Position numbers and translations under genes: made by a program. From Psychrobacter sp. (GTDB lineage Bacteria > Pseudomonadota > Gammaproteobacteria > Pseudomonadales > Moraxellaceae): 47,971 bases of DNA. Shown one piece after another: positions 1 to 9,190 of the stretch. Numbering within the stretch: position 1 is the first letter of the stretch; each line of letters opens with the position of its first letter. The notes under the pieces were generated by a model. The model saw nothing but the letters and a program-made list of their open reading frames with translations, was not told the origin of the DNA and searched no databases. Location of the stretch: contig JAGLBE010000021.1 in assembly GCA_018260445.1 (NCBI GenBank), positions 1 to 47,971 of the forward strand, read 5' to 3'.

Positions 1-444
1 GAGGCAACAGGAACGACTCTTGCCAGTAGTGCCTGCCCCTGTGCCAGCCAAGATAGTAGCGAAAAGCGGGATGGGCTTTAGCAATATCTATATCAAAATA
101 GAAAATTTGTAGTTACCTATAAAGTCCTTGCAAATAAAGTCCTTGCAGATTTAAAGCCTCAAAAACAGCGGATTGTGATAAAAAACGGTTTATATTAAGG
201 CGATAATATGCAATCATGACGCTAAACTGGCATTCTTGTCGGTTTTTTGGTTTTAATCGGCACTGAGCATCACCATATAAGTCTATAGAACCATATAAGT
301 CTATAGATTGTCTTACGGACTCTGGCATTTTGATACTTATTTTGATACTTATAGTCTAGTTGGACTTAGTTAGTTGGTTGGGCTATGTTGGTGATTGGAT
401 AGTTTTTTGAGCAATAAATTTAGCGATAACTTTTGGATATATTT
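1..444. other. Left-edge spacer upstream of thrS with short tandem duplications
   Basis: I find no convincing gene in this stretch. The first 112 bases are open in more than one frame, including a forward frame that stops at 110-112, and could be the end of an upstream gene. They are too short to identify. The spacer contains three exact two-copy tandem duplications: about 15 bp at 119-148 (one mismatch), 18 bp at 272-307 and 12 bp at 329-352. A promoter for thrS is expected here, but I could not pick one confidently. Confidence 0.6.
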
Positions 445-2379
445 ATGGTTGCAATTACGTTACCCGATGGCAGTGTAAGAGAGTTTGAGGGCGCAACATC
501 GGTGCTGCAAGTTGCCGAGAGTATTGGCCCCGGCCTTGCTAAAGCAACGATTGCCGGCCGTGTGGATGGACAATTGGTGGATGCCAGCGACCCGATAACG
601 CATGATGCGGCGGTAGAAATTGTGACGGCAAAGGATAGCGATGGGGTGGACATTATTCGCCACTCATGCGCTCATTTGCTCGGGCATGCGGTTAAGCAGT
701 TGTATCCTGACGTGAAGATGGTGATTGGTCCGGTTATTGAAGATGGGTTTTATTACGATATTTATAGCGAGACGCCATTTACGCCCGAGCATATGGAGGC
801 TATCCAACAGCGTATGGGCGAGCTGATTAAGCAAAACTATGAGGTGATTAAAAAGATAACGCCGCGTGCTGAGGCGATTAAGATTTTTGCAGAGCGTGGT
901 GAGGATTATAAGCTAAAGCTGATTAATGATATGCCGGGTGAGGAAGCGTTTGGGTTGTATTATCATCAGGAATATGTGGATATGTGCCGTGGGCCGCATG
1001 TGCCGAACACTCGATTTTTAAAAGTGTTTCAGCTAACCAAGATGAGCGGTGCGTATTGGCGTGGCGATGCGAAAAATGAGCAGCTGCAACGTATTTATGG
1101 CACGGCTTGGGCGGATAAAAAAGAGCTTAAGGCCTATATTGAACGTATTGAAGAGGCCGAAAAGCGTGACCATCGCAAAATTGGTAAAGCATTAAATTTG
1201 TTTCATATGCAAGAGCAAGCGCCGGGTATGGTATTTTGGCATCCAAATGGCTGGACGATTTATCAGGTGCTTGAGCAATATATGCGTAAGGTGCAAAAAG
1301 ACAACGGCTACCAAGAAATTAAGACGCCACAAATTGTTGATAAAAGCTTGTGGGAAAAATCGGGGCATTGGGGCAATTATGCTGCCAATATGTTTACCAC
1401 TTCAAGCGAAAACCGTGATTATGCGGTGAAGCCGATGAATTGCCCCTGTCATATTCAGGTGTTTAATCAAGGTTTAAAGTCGTATCGGGATTTGCCACTA
1501 CGTATGGCGGAGTTTGGCTCGTGTCATCGTAATGAGCCATCAGGCTCACTGCATGGTTTGATGCGGGTGCGTGGTTTTACCCAAGATGATGCGCATATTT
1601 TTTGTACCCAGGCGCAAATTCAGCAGGAAGTGGCGGATTTTATTAAGCTGACCCTTGCTGTATATCAAGACTTTGGCTTCGATAAGATTGAAATGAAACT
1701 GTCGACTCGTCCTGAAAAACGGGTGGGCAGTGATGAGTCGTGGGATTTTGCCGAAAAAGCATTGGCGGATGCACTTGATAGCTCGGGACTCGATTGGGAA
1801 TATTTGCCAGGTGAGGGCGCATTTTATGGCCCGAAAATCGAGTTTAGTTTGCGCGATAGTCTAAGCCGTGTTTGGCAATGTGGCACGATTCAGGTTGACC
1901 CGAATATGCCTGAACGCTTAGAGGCAGAGTTTGTCAACGACAACAACGAGCGTGAAACCCCGATTATGCTGCATCGGGCTATTTTGGGGTCGTTTGAGCG
2001 TTTTATCGGCATTTTAATTGAGCATTATGCTGGCTGGATGCCGGTTTGGTTAGCCCCGCAGCAAGTGGTGGTGATGAATATCACTGACAATCAGGCGGAT
2101 GCATGTGAGAGCGTGGTACGTGACCTTAAAACAGCAGGTTTGCGTGCGATTAGCGACTTGCGTAATGAGAAGATTGGATTTAAGATACGAGAAAGAACGT
2201 TAGAGCGTATCCCTTATATGCTAGTATTAGGGGATAAAGAAGTTGCGTCCGGGCAAGTAAACGTGCGTACTCGAGAGGGTGACAACTTAGGCGTGATGTC
2301 CACAGCCGACTTTGTGCATTTAGTACAGCAAGCAGTTGACCAAAAGGGTCGACTACCCCCAAAAATTGATCAGGAGTAA
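445..2379 (+). CDS. thrS: Threonyl-tRNA synthetase
   Basis: This cytoplasmic class II aminoacyl-tRNA synthetase charges tRNA-Thr with threonine using ATP. The 644-residue protein is full length for the family. An N-terminal TGS domain (about 1-62) is followed by the editing domain with an HxxxH motif (H73, H77) and then the catalytic core. The catalytic zinc ligands are visible as C333 (MNCPCH), H384 (DDAHIF) and H510 (MLHRAILGS). The class II motif 2 region lies around [12 protein letters not shown], and the anticodon-binding domain is at the C-terminus. I chose the ATG at 445, giving MVAITLPDG, over an in-frame TTG at 433 because it matches the usual TGS start. GGA seven bases upstream is a minimal ribosome-binding site. 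The stop lies just ahead of infC, so the two are probably co-transcribed. Confidence 0.98.
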   Translation: MVAITLPDGSVREFEGATSVLQVAESIGPGLAKATIAGRVDGQLVDASDPITHDAAVEIVTAKDSDGVDIIRHSCAHLLGHAVKQLYPDVKMVIGPVIEDGFYYDIYSETPFTPEHMEAIQQRMGELIKQNYEVIKKITPRAEAIKIFAERGEDYKLKLINDMPGEEAFGLYYHQEYVDMCRGPHVPNTRFLKVFQLTKMSGAYWRGDAKNEQLQRIYGTAWADKKELKAYIERIEEAEKRDHRKIGKALNLFHMQEQAPGMVFWHPNGWTIYQVLEQYMRKVQKDNGYQEIKTPQIVDKSLWEKSGHWGNYAANMFTTSSENRDYAVKPMNCPCHIQVFNQGLKSYRDLPLRMAEFGSCHRNEPSGSLHGLMRVRGFTQDDAHIFCTQAQIQQEVADFIKLTLAVYQDFGFDKIEMKLSTRPEKRVGSDESWDFAEKALADALDSSGLDWEYLPGEGAFYGPKIEFSLRDSLSRVWQCGTIQVDPNMPERLEAEFVNDNNERETPIMLHRAILGSFERFIGILIEHYAGWMPVWLAPQQVVVMNITDNQADACESVVRDLKTAGLRAISDLRNEKIGFKIRERTLERIPYMLVLGDKEVASGQVNVRTREGDNLGVMSTADFVHLVQQAVDQKGRLPPKIDQE

Positions 2380-2387
2380 TACCTATT
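2371..2387 (+). promoter_or_regulatory. infC: Ribosome-binding site and AUU start codon of infC
   Basis: CAGGAG at 2371-2376 overlaps the end of thrS and sits eight bases before an ATT codon at 2385-2387. Reading from this ATT gives the conserved IF3 N-terminus ([15 protein letters not shown]). No ATG, GTG or TTG is available at the expected position. In Escherichia coli the infC AUU start underlies autoregulation, because IF3 discriminates against non-canonical starts. The same control is inferred here. Confidence 0.88.
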
Positions 2388-2906
2388 AAACAGTCAAACC
2401 GTTTAAACATTAACGAAGAGATTCAGCTAAAAGAAGTTCGCTTAGTGAAAGAAGATGGCGAGCAGATGGGCGTTGTCGATATCGATACCGCGCGTGCTGC
2501 TGCCCGTGCTGCGAATATGGATCTCGTAGAGCTGGTGCCCGAAGCCGAGCCACCTGTGTGTAAGGTGATGGATTACAAACGTTATTTGTATGACCAAAAG
2601 CAAAAGGCGAAAGAGGCCAAGAAAAACCAAAAGCAGACACAGCTTAAAGAGATGAAACTTCGCCCGAGCACTGAAGATGCAGATTATCAAGTAAAACTGC
2701 GTAAAATCGTCAGCTTTTTGGAAGATCAGGATAAAGTGAAAGTCACCATCCGTTTTCGTGGCCGTGAAATGGCGCATCAGGAAATTGGGCGTAAACAGCT
2801 TGAGCGTATTATTGAAGATACTGCTGATGTTGCCAATGTGGAACAGCCGCCTAAGATGGAAGGTCGGCAAATGGGTATGTTGCTGGGACCGACACGCAAG
2901 AAATAG
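2385..2906 (+). CDS. infC: Translation initiation factor IF-3 (AUU start)
   Basis: IF-3 binds the 30S subunit, prevents premature 50S joining and proofreads the start codon and initiator tRNA. The 173-residue protein has the N-terminal domain (about 1-75), a lysine-rich linker ([17 protein letters not shown]) and the C-terminal domain starting at LKEMKLRP and ending [11 protein letters not shown], close to the roughly 180 residues of E. coli IF-3. The first ATG-like start would be well inside the N-domain and would remove conserved residues, so the ATT at 2385 is the start. The gene follows thrS by five bases. The usual downstream partners rpmI and rplT are absent, and a terminator follows about 90 bases later. 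Confidence 0.96.
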   Translation: MKQSNRLNINEEIQLKEVRLVKEDGEQMGVVDIDTARAAARAANMDLVELVPEAEPPVCKVMDYKRYLYDQKQKAKEAKKNQKQTQLKEMKLRPSTEDADYQVKLRKIVSFLEDQDKVKVTIRFRGREMAHQEIGRKQLERIIEDTADVANVEQPPKMEGRQMGMLLGPTRKK

Positions 2907-2993
2907 GTTATAGTCTAAACGTATCTCAAGCGAATATTGCTTAGGTCGAGTGCTATTTAGATATTAGTGTTAGCTACTAAAGCTAAACCCCTT

Positions 2994-3024
2994 AAGCCAC
3001 GTCATTTTATGATGTGGCTTTTTT
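2994..3024 (+). terminator. Rho-independent terminator after infC
   Basis: An 11-bp stem (AAGCCACGTCA paired with TGATGTGGCTT, one G-U pair) with a five-base loop is followed by TTTT. It ends the thrS-infC transcript and separates it from the next gene. Confidence 0.85.
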
Positions 3025-3165
3025 GTTTCATATTGGGTTATCTTTTTTTTCAGGTTGCTTTTCTACCTATGTCATCAAATTGAAATATGATTTGCATAAG
3101 CTGACTAAGGATACTACTATTAAAAGTAATACATAGACTATTTATGATAAGTTGAGACCCTACTT

Positions 3166-4323
3166 TTGAAAAAAATTATTGCACCTCTGTTATTATTTCT
3201 GGTCATCACTACCGTTGCGGTTATCTCGTTTTTTTATATGCAAAATCAAAAAGAGGCCAATTTATTAGCCGCCGAGCAACAAGCTACCCTAAATGCCCCC
3301 ATACCGATTACCACAGTATCGGGACTTATTGGCTCTGAAAAAGAAGACTTTTTTAATGATCCCAATGTGCAGCGTATTTTGCAAGAGAAATATCAGTTGA
3401 GCGTTAACTTTGAAAAAGTTGGCTCAAGACGTATCGCAACAACAGGGGGCGCTAAGGGTTCGGTAACAAGTTACGATTTTGCCTTTCCTGCCGGCACGCC
3501 AGCGGCGCAAAACATTAAAGATAATTATCCCGTCCTTGAGAGTTACCGTGTCTTTTTTACCCCAATGACCATTGCCAGCTGGCAACCGGTGGTAGACGTG
3601 TTAGAAAAAAATGGCATTGTGCGTAAAAAAGGCACTTATTATGCGGTTTTGGATATGCAAAAACTGTTGGCCTTAATGAAAGCGCAAACCCGCTGGAAAG
3701 ACTTACCTAATAATGACGGGTTTGACATTAGCCGCCAAATATTAGTGAATACGACCGACATTCGCTCATCAAACTCTGCGGCCATGTACCTAAGCCTTGC
3801 CAGCTACCTAAGCAACGACGACCAAATAGTGACCAATCAGCAGCAAATAGCGAAGGTACTGCCCGAAATATTGCCCCTATTTGCCAATCAAGGGTTTTTG
3901 GCAGGTTCCTCTGCCACCCCATTTGAAGATTATTTGCTTAAAGGCATGGGCAACTCGCCGATGGTGATGATTTATGAGTCGCAATACTTGCATCAAGCCA
4001 GTTTGGATAATGGCGGTGTGCGTGACGATATGGTATTACTCTACCCCGAGCCCACTATTTTTACCCAGCATACGCTATTGGCGATGACAAAACAGGGCAA
4101 AGCATTGGGTGAGGCGTTAACCAATGATATTGAGCTGCAAAAACTGGCGATTCAACATGGCTACCGCAGCAACAACGCCACACTGGTGGCGGATTTTCAA
4201 AAAAACCTAGAAGCTCATAACCTTAAGAATGTGCCGCCCAGTATTAATGAGGTGATTGATACGCCAAGCTATGAGGTGCTAGAGACGATGATTGAGAGTA
4301 TTGAGAAAAGCCTTGCCCAGTAA
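3166..4323 (+). CDS. Exported or membrane-anchored protein resembling a solute-binding protein, in the TelA/VWA cluster
   Basis: The 385-residue product starts with a lysine pair and a hydrophobic segment (about residues 4-25), which acts as a signal peptide or N-terminal anchor. There is no lipobox cysteine, so the rest should lie in the periplasm. The body has alternating short strands and helices like type II periplasmic binding proteins, for example TTVSGLIGSEKEDFF near residue 50, but I cannot assign a ligand or named family. The start is a TTG at 3166; no in-frame ATG is nearby and the ribosome-binding site is weak. The next gene encodes a lipoprotein with a similar type of binding domain fused to a VWA domain, followed by XpaC-like and TelA genes in the same orientation. 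I infer a shared envelope or stress function. Confidence 0.75.
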   Translation: MKKIIAPLLLFLVITTVAVISFFYMQNQKEANLLAAEQQATLNAPIPITTVSGLIGSEKEDFFNDPNVQRILQEKYQLSVNFEKVGSRRIATTGGAKGSVTSYDFAFPAGTPAAQNIKDNYPVLESYRVFFTPMTIASWQPVVDVLEKNGIVRKKGTYYAVLDMQKLLALMKAQTRWKDLPNNDGFDISRQILVNTTDIRSSNSAAMYLSLASYLSNDDQIVTNQQQIAKVLPEILPLFANQGFLAGSSATPFEDYLLKGMGNSPMVMIYESQYLHQASLDNGGVRDDMVLLYPEPTIFTQHTLLAMTKQGKALGEALTNDIELQKLAIQHGYRSNNATLVADFQKNLEAHNLKNVPPSINEVIDTPSYEVLETMIESIEKSLAQ

Positions 4324-4362
4324 CTAGGGTATTAATCCATATACCTCATTCTCAACGTTTAA

Positions 4363-4435
4363 CGTAGGCTGTGGCTTTAGCCCAGCATTTTTGATATAAA
4401 TTCTTGATTTGTTGGGCTAAAAGGACCAGCCTACG
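4363..4435. repeat. Long imperfect inverted repeat (dispersed palindromic element candidate)
   Basis: The arm CGTAGGCTGtgGCTTTAGCCCA at 4363-4383 faces TGGGCTAAAAGGACCAGCCTACG at 4413-4435, leaving a loop of about 29 bases. The arms pair over roughly 20 positions with a few mismatches. There is no T-run after it, so it is not a standard terminator. It resembles the GGCTNNAGCCCA-containing palindromes dispersed in many bacterial genomes. Only one copy was noticed in this window. Confidence 0.7.
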
Positions 4436-4554
4436 GTGAATTAAAATGAGTTAAGAATTAAGTTAAAAACGAGATTCAGTATACTAACCAAAAATAGTAA
4501 CCAAAACAGTCAGCAGCAGCCAACCAAGATAACATAATTAACAAGGCGAGTATT

Positions 4555-6297
4555 ATGGCGGCTAGTTTACTAAGTAACACCGGGCGCATTATTGGCAATC
4601 TTTCTAAGCTTAAGCTTTGCTGCAGTGTACCCCTGTTACTCGCAGGCAGCCTGTTAATGACCGGCTGTGGCGATGCACCAACAGACAGCACAGTCGACGC
4701 TGCAAACTCAGCCAATACCCTTGCCGATAGCGATAACCCTGCGGTGTTAACCGTACTGGCCGGCTCGGAATTAAAAGACATTGAGCCTTTTTTACCGGAT
4801 ATTAAGCAGCATACGGGTATTGAATTAAAGCTGAACTATACCGGCACGCTAGACGGGGTTAACGCCATCAGTCAAGGCGCAAATGCTGATACTGCCTGGT
4901 TTTCGCATGGCAAATATTTAAGCCTGGTTAACCGCGATAAAATCAAGGCACAAACGCCGATTATGCTATCGCCGGTGGTGATGGGCGTCAAGCAAAGTAA
5001 AGCAGAAGCGTTGGGTTGGTTGACAGATAGCGGTGCGGTAAAGCCCAACATTACTTGGGGCACGATTGCCGATGCGGCAAAATCTGGCAAGTTAAAGTAC
5101 GCCATGACCAATCCTGCGGCCAGTAACTCTGGGTTTACGGCGTTGATGGGGGTGACTTCGGCGTTTTCCGGCTCGACCGATGCGCCCACTGCCGAGGATA
5201 TCGCCATCGCCAAACCAAAGTTGAAAGATTTTTTTCGGGGTCAAGGGTTGACCTCGGGTAGCTCGGGCTGGCTTGCCGATGCCTATGTGGATGAGCAAGA
5301 CCAGCTTGATGCCATCATCAATTATGAATCGGTATTGATGCAGCTGAATCAAAGCAAGCGTTTGCGTGAGCCATTAGTATTGGTGTTTCCGACCGAAGGT
5401 ATCGTCACTGCCGACTATCCGTTTACCCTACTCAACTTTGCCAAAAAAGACAGTTATGACAAGGTGGTTGATTATTTAAAATCTGCGCCGATGCAGCAAC
5501 GGTTAATGCAGGACACCCATCGCCGGCCCGTTAACACCGAGGTTGCGCTCACTGATAATTTTTATTCGGGCTTATTGGTCGAGCTACCTTTTCCAAATTC
5601 CCGCCAGCTCATTGATGCCTTGCTGGTTGATTTTGCCAATGAGCTGCGTAACCCAGCCTATTCGGTGTTTGTGTTAGACACATCGGGGTCGATGCGTGGT
5701 GAGGGGATTGCCCAATTAAAAGGGGCGCTATTGGATTTAACCGGTCAGAATGCCACTGCTACACCTAACACTCCTGCGAGTTTGGGCAGTGCCACGGCTG
5801 GCAATCAGTTTACTAAGTTCTCTAAAAATGAAGTGGTTGGCTTGCAACCTTTTAGTAATATAACTTATGAGCTGCAGATCTATCCGATTGATGACAACAA
5901 TTTGGCTAAATTACGCCATGATATCGACACGTTGACCCCAAAGGGCGGCACCGCTATTTATAGCGCCCTGCAACAGGGGTATCAGTCTATTTATCAACAA
6001 CGACAAAAAAACGAGGCACGGCATCCACAGTCTGCACAGGATGCCCCGCCTTACTATTACAGCATTGTGCTGATGACCGATGGCAATAATGAAGACGGTA
6101 TCAGTTATCAAGATTTTGAGGCGGCGTATCGTCAGATGCCCGCTGCTCAACAAAATATCAAAACCTTTGTGGTATTGTTTGGCGATGCCGATGAGTCCGA
6201 AATGCAGCAAGTGGCACAATTAACAGGCGGCAAGGTGTTTGATGGTCGCCACAGTAACTTAACCGCGGTGTTTAGAGAGATACGTGGCTATCAATAA
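4555..6297 (+). CDS. Lipoprotein with fused solute-binding-type and von Willebrand factor A domains
   Basis: The 580-residue protein begins with a signal sequence and a lipobox-like site (LLMTGC, Cys38), so it is probably a lipoprotein facing the periplasm. Residues about 60-350 look like a bacterial extracellular solute-binding domain: VLTVLAGSELKDIEPF, then a ligand-pocket region with NPAASNSGFTAL and SSGWLADAYV. From about residue 370 a VWA domain follows with a complete MIDAS: D375-T-S-G-S379 (DTSGSM), the threonine in TPKGGTAIYSAL, and the aspartate in VLMTDGNN. VWA MIDAS sites bind a divalent metal and mediate protein contacts. AAGGCGAG precedes the ATG at 4555. The gene sits between a binding-protein-like gene and XpaC-like/TelA genes. 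The ligand and partner are unknown. Confidence 0.88.
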   Translation: MAASLLSNTGRIIGNLSKLKLCCSVPLLLAGSLLMTGCGDAPTDSTVDAANSANTLADSDNPAVLTVLAGSELKDIEPFLPDIKQHTGIELKLNYTGTLDGVNAISQGANADTAWFSHGKYLSLVNRDKIKAQTPIMLSPVVMGVKQSKAEALGWLTDSGAVKPNITWGTIADAAKSGKLKYAMTNPAASNSGFTALMGVTSAFSGSTDAPTAEDIAIAKPKLKDFFRGQGLTSGSSGWLADAYVDEQDQLDAIINYESVLMQLNQSKRLREPLVLVFPTEGIVTADYPFTLLNFAKKDSYDKVVDYLKSAPMQQRLMQDTHRRPVNTEVALTDNFYSGLLVELPFPNSRQLIDALLVDFANELRNPAYSVFVLDTSGSMRGEGIAQLKGALLDLTGQNATATPNTPASLGSATAGNQFTKFSKNEVVGLQPFSNITYELQIYPIDDNNLAKLRHDIDTLTPKGGTAIYSALQQGYQSIYQQRQKNEARHPQSAQDAPPYYYSIVLMTDGNNEDGISYQDFEAAYRQMPAAQQNIKTFVVLFGDADESEMQQVAQLTGGKVFDGRHSNLTAVFREIRGYQ

Positions 6298-6359
6298 GCC
6301 AATAGGCGTTATTTTGGGATTATTCTTCAATGTTTATGGTCTAAAAGTATGCACATATT

Positions 6360-7004
6360 ATGAATAAATTTTGGTTCTTTTTTTATGGCTTGCCTAATAT
6401 CTATGGCTTGGCGTTTAGTTTGATTGGGCTGTTTTTACAAGCGGCATTGATGATTTCTGGTAATGCGCTGCCTACCCTCTTTTGGATACCCTTATGGATA
6501 CCCCTGTGTTTAGGCTTATATTTGTTAGGCTGGATAATGGGTTGGTGGGTGCAGAACAACCAAGCCGATTTACAATTTGAGCGAACCGTGACTGCTGAGG
6601 ACATCGCTAACGAGCTTAAAAAGCTGTCTAAGCAGGTTAAAGGCCGTATTCCCGATGCGGCCTATACCCATGTGCAAAACATCGAGGCTTTGGTGCTATC
6701 GGTATTGCCGCATTTGGTATCAGGAAAATTTGCAAACCAAGACTTACACACCGTAAAACAAGCCGTCTTTGACTACTTGCCGACTACTTTAGAAAATTAT
6801 CTGCGCCTGCCAACCGCCTATGCCAATATGCATCCGCTAGATAACGGTAAAACGGCCAAAACCTTGTTAATCGAACAACTGGTCTTACTAGATAACGGCC
6901 TGCAAGATATTACCCACAGTATTTTTAAAAATGATGCGCAATCGCTGCTGGCGAACCAACGCTTTTTGCAAAGCCGTATTGGCTCTAGTGCCTCTGAGTT
7001 TTAG
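6360..7004 (+). CDS. XpaC-like small membrane protein
   Basis: The 214-residue product has two hydrophobic segments near the N-terminus (about 14-33 and 37-62) forming a membrane hairpin. A mostly helical soluble domain of about 150 residues follows (TAEDIANELKKLSKQVKGR onward). This architecture and its place directly upstream of a TelA homologue match the XpaC family (5-bromo-4-chloroindolyl phosphate hydrolysis family), which neighbours TelA/YaaN in Bacillus. The assignment rests on architecture and context, not on a recognised catalytic motif, and the enzymatic name of the family is not evidence of a hydrolase. No clear ribosome-binding site precedes the ATG at 6360. It begins 62 bases after the VWA gene, so co-transcription is likely. 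Confidence 0.68.
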   Translation: MNKFWFFFYGLPNIYGLAFSLIGLFLQAALMISGNALPTLFWIPLWIPLCLGLYLLGWIMGWWVQNNQADLQFERTVTAEDIANELKKLSKQVKGRIPDAAYTHVQNIEALVLSVLPHLVSGKFANQDLHTVKQAVFDYLPTTLENYLRLPTAYANMHPLDNGKTAKTLLIEQLVLLDNGLQDITHSIFKNDAQSLLANQRFLQSRIGSSASEF

Positions 7005-7222
7005 CGCTGCGCTTTGGCTGCTAGTGCATAGCTATCTATGGCAATAAAGATACGGTTACTCTACACTTTTTGGCTTTATTCGTCGCATGGGTTTGCTATA
7101 GTACGACTATAACTAATAGCGCTATACAATGGCGATCGCTATACGGTTTAAACGCTTGATTGATATAGCCTGTATCAACCATTTTTTCATGCTGTGACCA
7201 TTCATACTAAAAGGATTCATTT

Positions 7223-8470
7223 ATGCAAGAATTAACCCCACCCGCCAGCGCGAAAACGCCTTCAATGAGCTTAGTGCCACCAGAGGCAGTCAAAGAAGTG
7301 CCGACGTCTGAAGCCGACCAAATGGTTAAGCTCGACCCAAGCGACATCCCCGAGCTCGATGCCAAAGTGGATGCGTTTATTGACAACGTGATTACCAGCC
7401 CCGTACAAAGTGATGAGTTTAAACAAAAAGTTCAGTCGATTCATAACTTGGGTAACAAAGAGATTCGCGAGTCGGCGCAGGTATCGAACCGGATGCTGGA
7501 TTTGCCAGCAAAAAGTTTAAGCAAGGGCTTGTTTGATAACTCACCCATTGCCAAGTCACTCACCGAATTACGTGGGATTGTTGAGGATTTGGACCCCAGC
7601 AAAAAGCAGTTGACCAGCTCACGCAAACTGTTTGGCTTGATTCCATTTGGCAACAAAGTGCAAGATTACTTTCGTCAGTATGAATCCTCACAAACCCATA
7701 TTAATGCGGTGGTGACCAGTCTTTACAATGGTAAAGATGAGCTGATGAAAGACAATGCGATGATTGAGCAAGAAAAAGTCAATATGTGGAATTTGATGGA
7801 GCAGATTCGCCAGTTTGTGTATATCGGTAAAAAAATTGACGAGCAATTAGAAAGCAAGGTGCATCAGATTGAAGCGACTGACCCCGAAAAAGCCCGTATT
7901 ATTAAAGAAGAAATGCTGTTTTATGTGCGCCAAAAAAACACCGACTTTTTAACCCAATTGGCGGTTAATATTCAAGGTTATTTAGCCCTTGATACTATTC
8001 GCCGTAACAACTTAGAGCTGATTAAAGGGGTAGATAGAGCAACGACCACCACAATATCAGCACTGCGTACTGCGGTTGTGGTGGCGCAAGCCATGACCAA
8101 TCAAAAATTAGTGCTTGACCAAATCACCGCACTAAATAGCACCACCAGTAGCTTAATTGAATCTACTTCAGCGATGATGAAACGCCAATCGACTCTTATA
8201 CACGAGCAAGCGACCAGCAGTACCATTGAGCTCGATAAACTGCAAAATGCGTTTAACAATGTTTATGAGACGATGGATATGATTAGCGAATACAAGGTGC
8301 AGGCTTTAGACAGCATGAAACAAACCGTGGATACGTTAAGTATGGAAGTTGAGAAATCGCAAAAGTATCTCGATAGAACCAACGAGACAACGATTCTTGA
8401 AGTGACTGAATCTATTAATACTAAGGCTATTAACAATCAGCCCAGCAATACGGTGGATATTGATATTTAA
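7223..8470 (+). CDS. TelA-family toxic anion resistance protein
   Basis: This 415-residue, highly helical and probably cytosolic protein matches the TelA/YaaN family, named for plasmid tellurite-resistance genes. Characteristic segments include KLFGLIPFGNKVQDYFRQYESSQTHINAVVTSLYNG (about residues 135-170), DELMKDNAMIEQEK, and a late helical region RTAVVVAQAMTNQKLVLDQI. The length is typical. TelA proteins are linked to tellurite, cell-envelope and antibiotic stress, but their biochemical activity is unsettled. AAAGGA lies about eight bases before the ATG at 7223. A 218-base spacer separates it from the XpaC-like gene, so it may also have its own promoter. A strong terminator follows. Confidence 0.92.
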   Translation: MQELTPPASAKTPSMSLVPPEAVKEVPTSEADQMVKLDPSDIPELDAKVDAFIDNVITSPVQSDEFKQKVQSIHNLGNKEIRESAQVSNRMLDLPAKSLSKGLFDNSPIAKSLTELRGIVEDLDPSKKQLTSSRKLFGLIPFGNKVQDYFRQYESSQTHINAVVTSLYNGKDELMKDNAMIEQEKVNMWNLMEQIRQFVYIGKKIDEQLESKVHQIEATDPEKARIIKEEMLFYVRQKNTDFLTQLAVNIQGYLALDTIRRNNLELIKGVDRATTTTISALRTAVVVAQAMTNQKLVLDQITALNSTTSSLIESTSAMMKRQSTLIHEQATSSTIELDKLQNAFNNVYETMDMISEYKVQALDSMKQTVDTLSMEVEKSQKYLDRTNETTILEVTESINTKAINNQPSNTVDIDI

Positions 8471-8544
8471 AACTTGCCATTGCTACCGATGTTATCAGTA
8501 TTATCAATGTTATCAATGTTATCTAAAAAACTCATCTTATAAAA

Positions 8545-8574
8545 AAACCCCACTGATGACTCAGTGGGGTTTTT
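8545..8574. terminator. Bidirectional terminator between telA-family gene and ahpC
   Basis: ACCCCACTGA and TCAGTGGGGT form a perfect 10-bp stem with the loop TGAC. A run of A on the left and T on the right lets it work for both converging transcripts. Confidence 0.93.
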
Positions 8575-8623
8575 GCTTGTGAACAACAGATGCGCTAAAA
8601 CAAGGCACTACTTAATCAACAGG

Positions 8624-9190
8624 TTAAATTTTACCAACCAAATCAAGGCTTGGCTTTAACGTATTTTGCCCTTGTTCCCAAGCGGCTGGGCACACTTCGC
8701 CATCATTATCACGCACATATTGTGCCGCTTTCACCTTGCGTACCATGTCTTTTGCACTACGGCCAATACCTAGGTCATGGATTTCGGCAACTTTAACGAT
8801 ACCATCTGGGTCTACTAGGAAAGTACCACGTAGCGCAGCGTGATCTTCTTCAATCAACACATTAAAGCCACGGGCGATATTACCAGTACCATCACCTAGC
8901 ATAGGATACGTTACTTTACCAATGGCTTCAGACGCATCGTGCCATGCTTTATGCACAAAATGTGAATCGGTAGATACCGCATACACTTCAACGCCCAGAC
9001 CTTTAAGCTCTTCGTAGTGATTCGCCATATCTTCTAATTCAGTGGGGCAAACAAAGGTAAAGTCATGGGGATAAAACATAAAAATCGCCCAGTTGCCTTT
9101 AACGTCGTTCGAGGTGATGGTTTTAAACTCACCGTTTACAAAAGCTTCGGTAGAAAATTCTGGAATCGTTTGATTAATAATTGAAGTCAT
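8624..9190 (-). CDS. ahpC: Alkyl hydroperoxide reductase subunit C (typical 2-Cys peroxiredoxin)
   Basis: This cytosolic peroxiredoxin reduces hydrogen peroxide and organic hydroperoxides. The 188-residue protein has the peroxidatic cysteine C48 in the motif DFTFVCPTE and the resolving cysteine C167 in GEVCPAAW, the layout of the AhpC subgroup (E. coli AhpC is 187 residues). AAGGAAG about six bases upstream supports the ATG at 9190. No ahpF-like reductase gene is adjacent. The oxyR gene lies divergently 545 bases away, so peroxide-induced, OxyR-dependent expression is likely. I did not find an unambiguous OxyR operator by eye. Confidence 0.97.
   Translation of the reverse strand: MTSIINQTIPEFSTEAFVNGEFKTITSNDVKGNWAIFMFYPHDFTFVCPTELEDMANHYEELKGLGVEVYAVSTDSHFVHKAWHDASEAIGKVTYPMLGDGTGNIARGFNVLIEEDHAALRGTFLVDPDGIVKVAEIHDLGIGRSAKDMVRKVKAAQYVRDNDGEVCPAAWEQGQNTLKPSLDLVGKI

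Noticed and set aside
1-112. Partial gene at the left edge, including a minus-strand frame with a GTGAGTTGKS stretch
   Set aside because: Several frames are open, the segment is too short to identify, and the Walker-like stretch lacks a convincing start or context.
113-328. Minus-strand 71-codon frame at the left edge
   Set aside because: It translates the tandem DNA repeats (SIDLYG, LQGLY) and has no supporting start or conservation feature.
7132-7139. GCGATCGC palindrome upstream of the telA-family gene
   Set aside because: A single occurrence of an 8-mer known as an iterated palindrome in cyanobacteria; it has no meaning on its own here.
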